Shown: positions 21,838-32,647 of the stretch, in pieces
How the letters are laid out: each line of letters opens with the position of its first letter
How positions within the stretch are numbered: position 1 is the stretch's first letter
Assembly (NCBI GenBank): GCA_021018815.1
Contig: JAITYX010000140.1
Span: 194,501-258,500, forward strand
DNA: 64,000 nt
Origin: Talinum fruticosum
Taxonomy: Eukaryota; Streptophyta; Magnoliopsida; Caryophyllales; Talinaceae
Direction: 5' to 3'
Notes under the pieces: model-generated
What the model saw: only the letters and a program-made list of their open reading frames with translations
Database searches by the model: none
Told to the model about the DNA's origin: nothing
Made by a program: the position numbers and the translations under genes

Positions 21838-23626
21838 CATGTGGATTTTCTTAAAGTTACAAGTAATAAACGTACCTTAGCCTTGATATCCCTTACTAAT
21901 ATATAATGATGTGCATTGGCTCAAACATTGTTGGAGGATCCTCTTCTGCTACTCAAGTAAATAGTTATATGGTCAATAATTTGATTAGGTTATTCCTTGT
22001 AGGTTTTAAATCTCTTTATGCAATGTTCAATGTTTCATTCTTAGATTAATTGTTATAATATGATTTCCTTAGGAAATATTTTTCTCTTTATTTAGACTAT
22101 TCCTATTGACCATCAGATTAGCCCCCAAATATATTTATAACTACCACTAGGTTAAATTCATAATTTATGCGCTATATAAGTCACTATATATCGATATTTC
22201 TGTGTATATATCTATTCTTTTTTTTATTAAAATATTTATATGAATTTTTCTCGTCATTATTTTTCACATACTTGCGTTTCTAACCTTTTTCCTATATATG
22301 TTGTAGTTGTGTACTTCTCACGTCAATTAAAAGTTACTCGTATATAATCAATTTTATCTCGGTTTATACTAATTCAAAAACGACACAATTATATAAAATA
22401 GAAGTGAACTCTCAACATATCCAAGGTAGTTATTTAATATGGTAACTTATTATGAACTAACTCAACAACTTATGCCAAATTTTCACAAATCTGTATAACA
22501 AAACCTTGAGTGTTTTGGTTAGAGTTTAAGGCCAACTTAGAAAATTCATATCTTTCTCACTAATATCAAATCAAGGCTTAAGACCCTAAATTAGAAAACT
22601 TAAAAAGTGTTTTAAAACTTTAATTTAGATCATAAAGTCCAAAAAAATAACAAGGATCTCAAAAACTTAGTTGAAAGGAATTGCTCTCAATTTACGTAAA
22701 AATTGCACTCGTTTCGATAAAACGATCATAACTCAGATTGTATACCTCCAAATCAAGTGAAATTTGATTTGTTGGAAAGATACTTCCAATTCTATGTTGT
22801 ACCATATTTATAAATTTTAATATATCCCAAATGACTCCATATTCTAGCTTTATATTGCGTCTTATTTTACACCTTATTTAAAACTTCCTCTTGTCCTATC
22901 TTCCTTACTCCCTAAGGATAACTTCTTTACTCTAACCCTTGAACATATCTCCATTTTTTTAATTTTCAATCTATATATTTTTTTCCAAATAACACATGCA
23001 ACACACCGAGATCATCCTTTCCTTCTCTCTATTTTTGTTGTGTTTCTTAATCTACCAAGCAAAGGCCTCCAAACTACCCTTAACTTGACTTGACTTGATT
23101 TTGACTTTAGCTTGACCAATTTGATATGATTAGGTAACTTACTAAATATAATTTCAATAATTTTGACACATGTGAATTAATCCAATGAACACATAATTCT
23201 AATTGTTTTCAAAAGTATTAAAGCCAATGAAAGTATTATATGAGTAATTACATGACATATTCAAATTAAGTATTAATAAGCAAGTGTTTATAATTGATCT
23301 TAGTTATTTATTTTTACCTATTTATATGGAGCATATGTATATGTTTAAGTGTGTTACTACACTTTTTCTAAAAAAAAGTTATAAGGATATAATTCTATTT
23401 TTATTACTTAGTATTTGACATTTAATATTTAGTTTGACCATTTCATTAGTAATCTTATTTATCTAATATGCACAAATCGTATGTTTGATTGAAGACCTCC
23501 ACGGTAGTTTGAGCTCTGCAAAAACAAACACTTATAAATTTCAAATTGAAGTGCACACGCTCAATTTGGTGAACTTAGCTGTTGTTTAAGTAAATTGATA
23601 ATATTAATTAGGGTTGGGTTATTACA
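21030..23626 (-). repeat. Large LTR, family B, copy 2
   Basis: It starts TATAACGCCCCCAAAATC and ends GGGTTATTACA, aligning with the complete LTR at 53528-56402. Shared blocks are GAGCCGAAGCTTAGTAC, CCGAGTGGCTCCTTACGAT, ATATGATATGATATGATCAT and CCACATAATTAGGTGACAA. A conserved CTAAAACA (minus TGTTTTAG, an acceptor-like site) lies at 21396. Flanking five-base duplications are not visible (CAGCT against CCCCA), so the ends have decayed or the copy was rearranged. The GC-rich leader of copy 1 is missing. Confidence 0.7.
21753..21834. repeat. (AT)n(GT)n compound microsatellite
   Basis: About 29 bases of AT repeat run directly into about 53 bases of GT repeat, inside the family B LTR. Confidence 0.95.
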
Positions 23627-23959
23627 CCCCATTTCTAGCGAGTAATTGCAGCATTGCCGGAGTTGTTAGTATCAACAAGGCCGCCGCCTCCGGAAATTCT
23701 CTCTCATCGAGGCTCTTGGAGTCGAAATTGAAGTGCTTCAAGCTTTCAAGGGACTGGAGAACTGGATTGTCTTTGACGAAGCTCTCATCGGGAATGTAGG
23801 TGATGATGCAAGTAAAAAATGGAAGGATCTGTGAGAAGCACATAGGGATACGAAATGACAAAAAATAGAAAAAGGAGAAAATACAAAGCAAACTAGAGAG
23901 ATCAACTCCTTGAAGAGTGAGAGTATCAATGGCATCTTGGAGGCTTCGGCGGGCTCCAT
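23627..23959 (-). pseudogene. Unrecognised two-exon gene fragment
   Basis: On minus an ATG at 23959 opens MEPAEASKMPLILSLFKE; a putative intron then runs to an acceptor CTTCTCACAG near 23836; a second exon continues through TYIPDESFVKDNPVLQSLE, KHFNFDSKSLDEREFPEAA and ALLILTTPAMLQLLARNGV, reaching the LTR at 23626. Codon use is GC-richer than the surrounding DNA and the composition is that of a real globular protein. I do not recognise the family. It may be a host-gene piece captured by an element or a host gene cut by the LTR. The left side of the LTR shows no continuation. Confidence 0.4.
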
Positions 23960-24289
23960 GGCTAAAATAGAGATCGACTCCTTCTTTCTTTCATCCCTTT
24001 GAGCACAGCTTCGGAGGAATCACTACGAGAAAAATGATATTTTGTGGCAAACATTTTGTGGCAAATTTAAAGTCGTTACAATATTTTTAAAAATCTCAAA
24101 ATATTTGTGGTAATATGAAAAATGGGCAGCCTATAGTGGCAATTATTTAAAATTACTACTACTAATCTTCTAATTTTCATTGGCGGTTATAATTTTTTAG
24201 AGGGAAAATTTTTAGCTTATTAAATTAGAAATTCCCTCTTTATTAATTAAAATAATTACTTCTATAAAAAAATTGATTAAAATAATGAA

Positions 24290-24730
24290 CTTTTCTTTCT
24301 TCCTTCTCGATAGTTTGTATTCTTCGCAATTCTGCTCTTCCTAAACCTAGTTCTTCATTCTTCTCTCGCTTCTTCAAGAATTGGATTCTAGATACAATGC
24401 TTACAATTCCTCTCTCTTCCAAATCCAAATTGTTCTATGCGTCTTCCCTAATTCTAACTAAGGGCAAATTGTAGATTATCCTAATCAAAGGTAAATTGTG
24501 CATGATCCTACTCTTTTCGGTAGTTTGTATTATTTTCGGATACAATTCTCACAATTTTTCTTTCTTCCAAATCCCAATTCTTCTCCGCTTCTTCCCTAAT
24601 TCTAACCGAAGAAAATTGCGGATTATCCTAATTGAAGGCAAATTGCATTATATATTCAAAGGTAAATTACTTCTTTCTGTTCCTTACCTTCCCTAATTCT
24701 ACTCCTATTGGGCATGATCCTAACAGAAGG
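24290..24730 (+). repeat. Degenerate internal tandem duplication in the CACTA element
   Basis: Two to three diverged copies of a unit of roughly 150 bases are seen, with markers GTAGTTTGTATT, TCTTCCAAATCC, CTTCCCTAATTCTAAC and GGCAAATTG. Confidence 0.55.
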
Positions 24731-27009
24731 CATATAAATTATTCTCTTTCTTTGCACGAATGCCTCCTCCAAAACTACGATTGTTCACTCAACAAGTTCA
24801 ATTTATACTCCAATTGTTGTTGTTTACGAATTCATAATTGATTTGGGATTCAATTGTGTAGTAGGTGTGCTATCTCGATAATATTTTGTATTATGGTATA
24901 TTGGGAATCCCTAATTTTAGAAACTAATTCATTTTTCATTCCGCTTGATTTGTGTGTTTTTTCAATTTGGTCTACGGAATTCGATTGAGGCACAACTTAG
25001 AACCCTAACCCGATTCATAATATTTGTGATATGAAGGTATACTATCTCAATCTGTATCTCTAATCGGTTGGATATTTTTTTGAAATAGTTGCGGAGTTGT
25101 GGTTGCTTCCTATATTGTGAATACCTTTTATCTAGCACTTGAAAGCCTACACTCATTCTGAATTTCTTGATTTAATGCCTCCTCATTGCTTTTACCTGAT
25201 ACATTCCTTGAAAAATGTTTGCTTAAATTTTTTTGTGGGTATCTTGGAATCGGTCTTACTAACAATTGCCTACATTTAATCTTCCTATACCCAAGTACAA
25301 GCGGGATCCATATTTGGAGTTGTTGTTGTTGTTGTTGTTATTGTACATGCCGTTGTTATTGAGAAAGGATAGTGAAGCCCTAACCGTAAGGTTTAGAGTT
25401 CCATACCTAAAAGCTTACAGCTTTGCCGGTGGTCATATGTGGTACTTTTCGTGTATGTTTCCTTGATGTATGTTTCCAAGGTCTCGTGATCGATCAATGC
25501 AAATAGCCTAGGCTAGAATTTGGCCGACTTAGGCAATTCTTGATTTTTTTTTAATCAGCTGCTGGATAGGGTTTAGGGGTTCCTCCACACATGTAATTAA
25601 TCTAATAAACTATGTTTAAAATAAGATTAAACTTGCCTAATTGTCAAGACCAAAAATATAAAAAAATTATCCCAAAATAAAAAATTCCGCTATAACTAAG
25701 AACTTAAGATGCTAAAATTGAAATCCATAATGGGACAACCTTTTTTTCGTTGATAATCATCTATTACTACATGTTAAACTTGCCCAAAACCTTAATAGTC
25801 TCAAACTGAGTAGCAAATAAAAAAATAAACGAATTTCTGGTAAGCCTTAGCTGAACGTGGCTAGCATAGCATAATTGTAGAAACACTTGTGCCAAATCTT
25901 CTCTAGTGACTTTCTGGGGATGAAAATTGGCGTGGGGACAAAAGATACCTTTACCTTGATTGTGGATAAGGTGAGACACCCTTCCATGCCATATGTTCAG
26001 ACTGATCAATGTTGCCTTTGTTTCTATGTCTAAAGTCTCATTATTGCCTTTGTTTTTCTTTGTTTTTTCTTGTTGGGGGAGGGGGATCATTTCTCATTCT
26101 GCTCTTACATATATTTTTCTTACTTTTGACGTGTAATATAATAATACTAAAAATCACCCTTGTGGGATCTAGTCAATGGTACTGCTAAAGCTTGCTAGCA
26201 CATTGATGCCTGCGTGTTGGTACATGTTGAAACTTAATACACGTTGTTGGGCATGCTGCCACTTGTACTTAAGATAGGATGACCCAATTCTCATTACTCC
26301 ATAAGTGTCTCTTCTGTTCTTGTGGCTTGGATTGATTATAAGTCTGCAACTTGTTTTTATGTCTTGTACTCCTTTCTTATTTGTCTCTGTTTATTTGTTT
26401 TAGAGGGCGGGGGAGGAGACTTAGGGCTCAACTAATGGTAATTGTTTTGCTTAAGGTAATGTCTTTAATTTTTTTGGCTTGTAGTAATTACAGGTGATGG
26501 GACAATGCAAGGTTGGTGTTGTTAATTATTTTACATTCAAAATTCTTTGCCAAATATATTTCACTACAAAGATGGAAAAAGTAAAATGTCATTTCTGTGA
26601 AATTATATTATCTCATATATTATGCATTTTTTAATTCACATAGCATGCTTATATACACTACCATTCATTAAAATTTTATGTTATAGGTACATGATTCATA
26701 TTGGAGATTTCATACTTGAAATAAAGAAGGAAAAAATCTTGAAGATGAAAATTTCTTTTTATTATTTCTTTCTTAGAATAAATGTAGAAGATTTCATGGA
26801 ATGATTTTGTGTTTTCTTTCATATGTTAAGAAATTTGAACATAGATATTATTTGTCTCATAGGATTCTAGTAATCTTAACTTGTATGGTGTTTATATTAA
26901 TGAATTATCATTTTTAGATTGAATTTAGTTGGTTTAATGAGTTATTAATGTATTATTATAAGCATAAGCTCAGTTCTCTACGTAATTGTCAATTAAAAAT
27001 ACTAAAATA

Positions 27010-27051
27010 TAATAATAATAATAATAACAATAATAATAATAATAATAATAA
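27010..27051. repeat. (AAT)n microsatellite with one CAA interruption
   Basis: Directly readable trinucleotide run inside the CACTA element. Confidence 0.9.
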
Positions 27052-28139
27052 GTTATCTGAAATTGTTAAATTATCGCAATATATATTTAAATTGAAATCA
27101 AAATATGGTAGTAGCAATATAATTTGCTACTAATATAATTTTTTTGTAGCAAATATTGATTTTGCGACTAATATAACTTGGTACAAATGGCAAGCTATAA
27201 TAGCAAAATAATATTTTGTGGCAAGTTACTATTTGCCACAAAAACGTGGTATTTGTGGCAATTTTAAATTTGGAACAAAAGACTTTTGTAATAGACTTTT
27301 GTGACAACTTTTTGGCAATTTTCTAAAGTGCGACAAAATGGATATTGTAACAAAATTGTTGTATCTTGTGACAAATTTGGTTGCCAAAAAGCAAATTTTC
27401 TTATAATGAATGGAGGAGGGAGGAGTGAGAAAGGGGGATGGTGGTGGTTGGGTTAACCAGGAGTCTGTTAGAAAGAGGGGGTGGGGAGGGGGAAGGGGAT
27501 TTAGGGGTAGAGAAAGGGGTGTTTAAAATTTGAATGAGATTTTGGATAAGAGAGAAATTTAGATTTGAGAAAAAGGGATGGAAGGTAGACCTTTTACTAC
27601 GGTTTAATGAAAGAATCATAGTAAAAAGTCCCTCTATGCAGACTTTTGATTACAATTTAATGAAAGAACCGTAATAATAGAATACTTTTTACTACAGCTT
27701 TTTCACTGAAAAAATTCACATATGACTGACGGTTCAATTAAATAATTATAATAATAGGTGTAATAAAAGACAACTTATTTATAAAAATGTCTCCCCTCAT
27801 TTTTTGTAACGGTTTTATTTATGGCCGTTATTAAAGGCACTTATTTATAAAAATAATAGAATACTTTTTGTAACGGTTTTATTTAGTACTATTATATTAG
27901 ATAGAAAATGAATTTTTTTATTTGAAATATGATATTATTATTTTATTTAAATTGAATATAATAAATATTATATTAGATAGAAAATGAATTTAAATTTTGT
28001 AAAAAAGATAAAGTTTTGTAAATGAAGATAATTTGTACACATACATAATATAATTATATTTGAAAATAAAATAAAATGATCAATAAAAATACATATATAT
28101 TTATTTAAAAGATAAATTAAACATAAGGATATAAATGAA

Positions 28140-28315
28140 ATTTCACCAAACATTTTTTCTTTAAACAACTAATTTTACCAAACACCTTTTCAAGAAACAA
28201 CTAATTCAAATAGTTAATACAAATAACTAATTCAAATAGTTAATAAAAAATAGTTGGTACAAATAGTTAACAGTTAACGAGTTAATAACTAACAGCTATT
28301 TGCCAAACAAAAATC
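28140..28315. mobile_element. Possible MITE
   Basis: TTTCACCAAACA and TTTACCAAACACC at the left, AGCTATTTGCCAAACAAA at the right, and repeated CAAATAGTTAATA and AACTAATTC motifs between them. This resembles small AT-rich plant MITEs ending in TTACCAAACA. Termini and duplication are not clear. Confidence 0.3.
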
Positions 28316-29178
28316 TCTCTACCTCCTTACAACCCTTCTCAAGCTTAAATTTTGATCAAGATTGCTTCCAAATCATATAGGAAGATGGACTATCATGGTG
28401 GTCATTAAACATTGATCATATCTGTCTATAAATATCATATATCATTATATCAGAATGCTTTTTTGTGGAGATCGACACTTGGCGCATCGTTATTAGTTGA
28501 CTCTATTTTGTTATTTTCTTTTTTTGGTAGATATTATCAAAACTTTTTATACCACTTCATTTATTACACTACTATTATCATCATACCTTTAAAATTCTTA
28601 GGATATTAAAAATAAAATAATCTTCAAAACAATAATAATTGTAATATGAAAATAATAATAAAAAATAATACTAGAATAACAGTTATTTTTTGGATACAAA
28701 TATACTATATAAAATTGGAGATTATATATAATTCAAACAAATTAGCAATGATTGTGGAAAAAAAAACTCAAAATAAAAAAATATCCAATGGCAACTTAAC
28801 CACCCAAAAATTTAAAGAACAACTTTACAATATTAAATGATGCAATCAAACCAATCTCAAATTCATTTTAACATTTAAATAATATTTTGACATAAAATTA
28901 TGAATGCTGATAATCTTGATATCCAAATATCAAATAATATTGTCAACATCAAAATAATTCCAATTTAATTTTACTATAATATATTCAACTTAATCTTTGG
29001 CAGTGCTAATAAATTATTTAACAAATTATATGAAAATTACTATTACTATAATCACAATTAATAGATACAATTGTGAATAAATTATTTAACAAATTATTTA
29101 AAAAGTTATTATAGTGTACGAAATGCTAATCTTACAAACAACAATAATTTTAGTTATGGTACATATTCAATTCTGAAT

Positions 29179-29317
<139 letters not shown>

Positions 29318-30289
29318 GAAAGGCATTAATAAAATAGTTCTATTAAATGAAAAGTGCTACTTAAAGTGATATACATTGTGAAAAGAGAGTATCATTTATT
29401 ATTATAATAATTTACTTAAAAATGATTTTAGAAAAAGTAATGTTTTTTCATACCAACATTTACAATAATTTATCATAATCAAAAGTAAAAGTTAGTTATT
29501 GAATGCGAAAAGAATTTCCACTATTCATTCCATGAGGTTATATGAATAATTTAAATAACATATAAATATTTATTAGTTAATCGGTAATTTGATCAAACAA
29601 CTTTTAAAAAAATACAGGTTAAAAATTAAAAAAACAAATAATCATTAGGAACTATATGAACTGATTTTTTTCATTTATTTTTATTTGGTGGAACAAGAGG
29701 AGAAAGCTGACAATCGATTAAGGACAAATAACTCTTAGAGTATCGATAGTATCATACTTACCAAACTATTAGGTTCAACATGTGAAAAATCTAATAGATA
29801 AAAATTATACTAATTTTGTTGATTCTTTATTACATATATATAATATGTAACAATTTGAATATAAATAAGTAAATTAATTATATATTGCATAAATATTAAA
29901 TTTAGAGTTGAAATATTATTTAAATTTTAAATATGAAGTAATATATTTTATGAAATTTTATAGAATGATATTCGTACATAATTTTTACATAGTATATTAG
30001 AATTAAAATCAATTACTTTCACATCATTATGGTTCATATAAGTATACACTTCTTTATTCTTAAAAAAAAGTATACACTACTTTATAACCTATTACAAAAT
30101 TCATGATAGACTTCTTGGGTTTTCTCTCACAAAAAAGGATTTACTTTTCTAAACTATATCTAGGAAATTATTATTTATAAATATATGTATAGTTTACTTT
30201 AAGAAATAATACTGCAATATGAAATTCAACAAGTAATATAACACATCATATAAAATTTCATATTTTTTAAATAGAAATTTAAAAATTAC

Positions 30290-30317
30290 CCATGTATAAC
30301 ATGGATTTAAAACCTAA
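30290..30317 (+). mobile_element. Candidate Helitron 3' terminus
   Basis: A hairpin CCATGTATAACATGG (30290-30304) is followed nine bases later by CTAA and then T, the CTRR|T arrangement of Helitron 3' ends. The hairpin resembles decayed CCCGTG...CACGGG terminal hairpins of plant Helitrons (family knowledge). No Rep/helicase gene or 5' TC end was recognised. Confidence 0.4.
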
Positions 30318-30344
30318 TATACACTACTAGAAAATTGCCATATA

Positions 30345-31565
30345 GCGACGGAAAAACGTAATTTAGCGACGGAATTTCACAATTAGTTAATTTTCGCATC
30401 GCTAAAAATCAGCGACGGAATTCTGCGATTCCATCGCTATTCGAATTAGCGACGGAATTTCTTGTTTTGTCGCTGATTGGATTAGCGACGAAATAGCAGA
30501 ATTCCGTCGCTGAATCATCGCCAATTTTTTAAAATAAAAATTAACAATTTTCTATATTTTTGAGTGTTTAATACAAAAATCTTGAACGAAATACAAATTC
30601 AAATAATCCGACAAGCATAACAACCTCAAATTCAACTTCAATTCAAACAAAAAATCATATACAAACACAAAAGTCATAAATAATCCAACTTCAATTCACC
30701 AACATCCATAAAAACTAATTGAAAAAAAAAGAGTATTACATTATTTACAAACACAAGTTATGTTCTTCATCTTCCTTTTCCTCTTCTTCTTCCTCTTTCT
30801 CATTATCTTCACCTTCTACCTCATTTTCATTCCAACCATGCCCAACAAAATAAATTATATCAAATCCTCTAAAATGTGAAATTTTATAGTAAACAAAGTA
30901 AATTATAAATACAACCAACAATGAGGGAGGATGGAGAAAGCATACCTACAAGATGTTAAAGGTGGTTAGTTGGCGGCGGTGGCGGTGGCGGTGGCGGCGC
31001 GGTGATGGTGGCGGTGGCGGTGGTGGCCTCTTGCTCTCTCACGCTCTCACTTCTCTCTGATTCTCAATCTACCTCTCCTTATGATTTTGCCAAGCCTCGT
31101 TGAAGTCGGGCTTTTATTTGCAACATAATGACGGATCAGCGACGGACTTGTCCGTCGCTACTTAAAAATTTAGTTAGCGACGAAATCCGTCCGTCGCTAA
31201 ATTAAAAATTTTAAAATTTCAAAACTGGAGAAAAATTTAATAGCCCGCCAACCTAAAATTTTTCAAATTTTGAGTTAGCAACGGAATAGTTCGTCGCTAA
31301 CTAAAAATTTGAAAATTTTATATATTTGAAAAATGAAAATAGGCGGCACATTTAAATTTTGAAAATTTTGGATTAGTGACGGAATATTCCGTGGCTAATT
31401 TAAATTTGAAAATTTTTATATTTTTTCAAATTAAAATAGGCGGCAAATTTAAAATTTTTAAAATTTTGAATTAGCGACAGAATTAGCGACGGAATAATTC
31501 CGTAGCTAATTAAAAAAATTAAAAATTAGATTTAGCGACGGACTGATTCCATCGCTAAGTAAAAA
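30345..31565. repeat. Left subterminal repeat array of the CACTA element
   Basis: AGCGACGGA and its complement recur singly and as close inverted pairs (for example AGCGACGGACTTGTCCGTCGCT near 31140) at 30345-30510 and 31130-31560. In between (30530-31030) are AT-rich DNA, a short acidic minus-strand frame (30768-30830) and a GGCGGT low-complexity run (30968-31025). Such motifs are the binding sites of the element's accessory protein in En/Spm (family knowledge). Confidence 0.8.
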
Positions 31566-31735
31566 AAATTAAAAATCCAGGTGCGGTGGTGCAGCGACCG
31601 ATTCCAAGGCCGAATAACCACCGGTCTTAGCTTCGTTGTGCCCGACCCCGCACCACCGCCGCTGCCGCCTAGGTGGAGGACGCCGCCGACGAACCGCGCC
31701 GGTGCCGCCCATAAATTTGAGGTATGTTTGTGTTG

Positions 31736-32285
31736 ATTTTTTGTAGATTTATGGTTTTACAAAATTGATATTGAAATTGATGAATATATGGAATTTGTGG
31801 AAAATTAATGTTGTTTGTGAATGAATTTGAGAAGAAAAATGTGAAATTGTGTTGTTTAAGGAGTAAATGTTATTGAAGTTAAATTTAGGGTTTTAAAAAT
31901 ATAACTTGAAGTTGACGAATATATGTACTTTGGTGGGAATTAATGTTGTTTGTGAATGAATTTGAGAAGAAAAATGTACAATTGTGTTGTTTGTGGAGTA
32001 AATGTTATGGAAGTTAAATTTAGGGTTTTCAACATTGTAACTTGAAAGTAACGTATATATGTAATTTAGTGGAAATTAATGTTGTTTGTGGATGAATTTG
32101 AATAGAAAAATGTGCAATTGTGTTCTTTATGGAGTAAATGTTATTGAAGTTAAATTTAGGGTTTAAAAAATGTAAGCTGAAATTGACGAATATATGTAAT
32201 TTGGTGGAAATTAATGTTGATTGTGGATGAATTTGAATAGACAAATGTGCAATTGTGTAGGATTTGTGGGACATTATTGTTGAAG
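31736..32285 (+). repeat. Tandem repeat of about 135 bases, four copies
   Basis: The marker GGAAATTAATGTTG recurs with TTAATG at 31805, 31940, 32076 and 32211, spacing 135-136 bases. Each unit also has GATGAATTTGA, AAATGT(G/A)(C/A)AATTGTGT and AAATTTAGGGTTT. It sits between the subterminal array and the transposase start, where the promoter and leader should be. Confidence 0.85.
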
Positions 32286-32647
32286 TTGAGGGAAATGGTG
32301 TTTTTGATTTATATATGTGTAATTGTTTGTTGTTTATTTGTGTGAGGTTGTTGACGCTAATTAGGTATGCTTATAGGTATGATTGCTTTACTCGTATGAT
32401 TAGTTTAATTATATGTATATGAGTTTATTTATGCTAATTAGGTATGATTACTTCAATTATGAAATAAATATTTAAGAGTAAAGTATAAAAATTATAGAAA
32501 TCTATGTATATTAAAAAATTTATAGATGCATAATGGTTATATATAGATTATGTTCGTTATAGAAAATATGTAATCATATACCATCTCCATGTGTTGGTAT
32601 TTTTAACTAATAATGTAATAAATTGTTAAATTTCAATTAGAATATAT

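Larger units (their letters stand above)
24021..27408. mobile_element. Non-autonomous CACTA element with TTTGTGGCAA subterminal repeats
   Basis: The left terminus is CACTACGAGAAAA and the right terminus reads inward CATTATAAGAAAA. Both are flanked by AAT (24018-24020 and 27409-27411), the 3-bp duplication expected for CACTA elements. Subterminal motifs related to TTTGTGGCAA recur at 24045-24140 and at 27140-27390. No transposase is present. The interior is AT-rich with a degenerate duplicated block (24290-24730) and an (AAT)n run. Confidence 0.8.

Noticed and set aside
21030..23626. Target-site duplication for LTR B copy 2
   Set aside because: Flanking CAGCT and CCCCA do not match.
25767..26090. 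107-codon minus-strand frame inside the CACTA element
   Set aside because: No family motif recognised and codon use is not distinctive; probably chance, though a captured fragment cannot be excluded.
30345..30510. Regular short repeats as a CRISPR-like array
   Set aside because: Motifs occur in both orientations with irregular spacing inside CACTA termini in a plant genome.
31736..32285. Tandem repeat as a satellite or centromeric array
   Set aside because: Only four copies, confined to the CACTA leader, not a long array.
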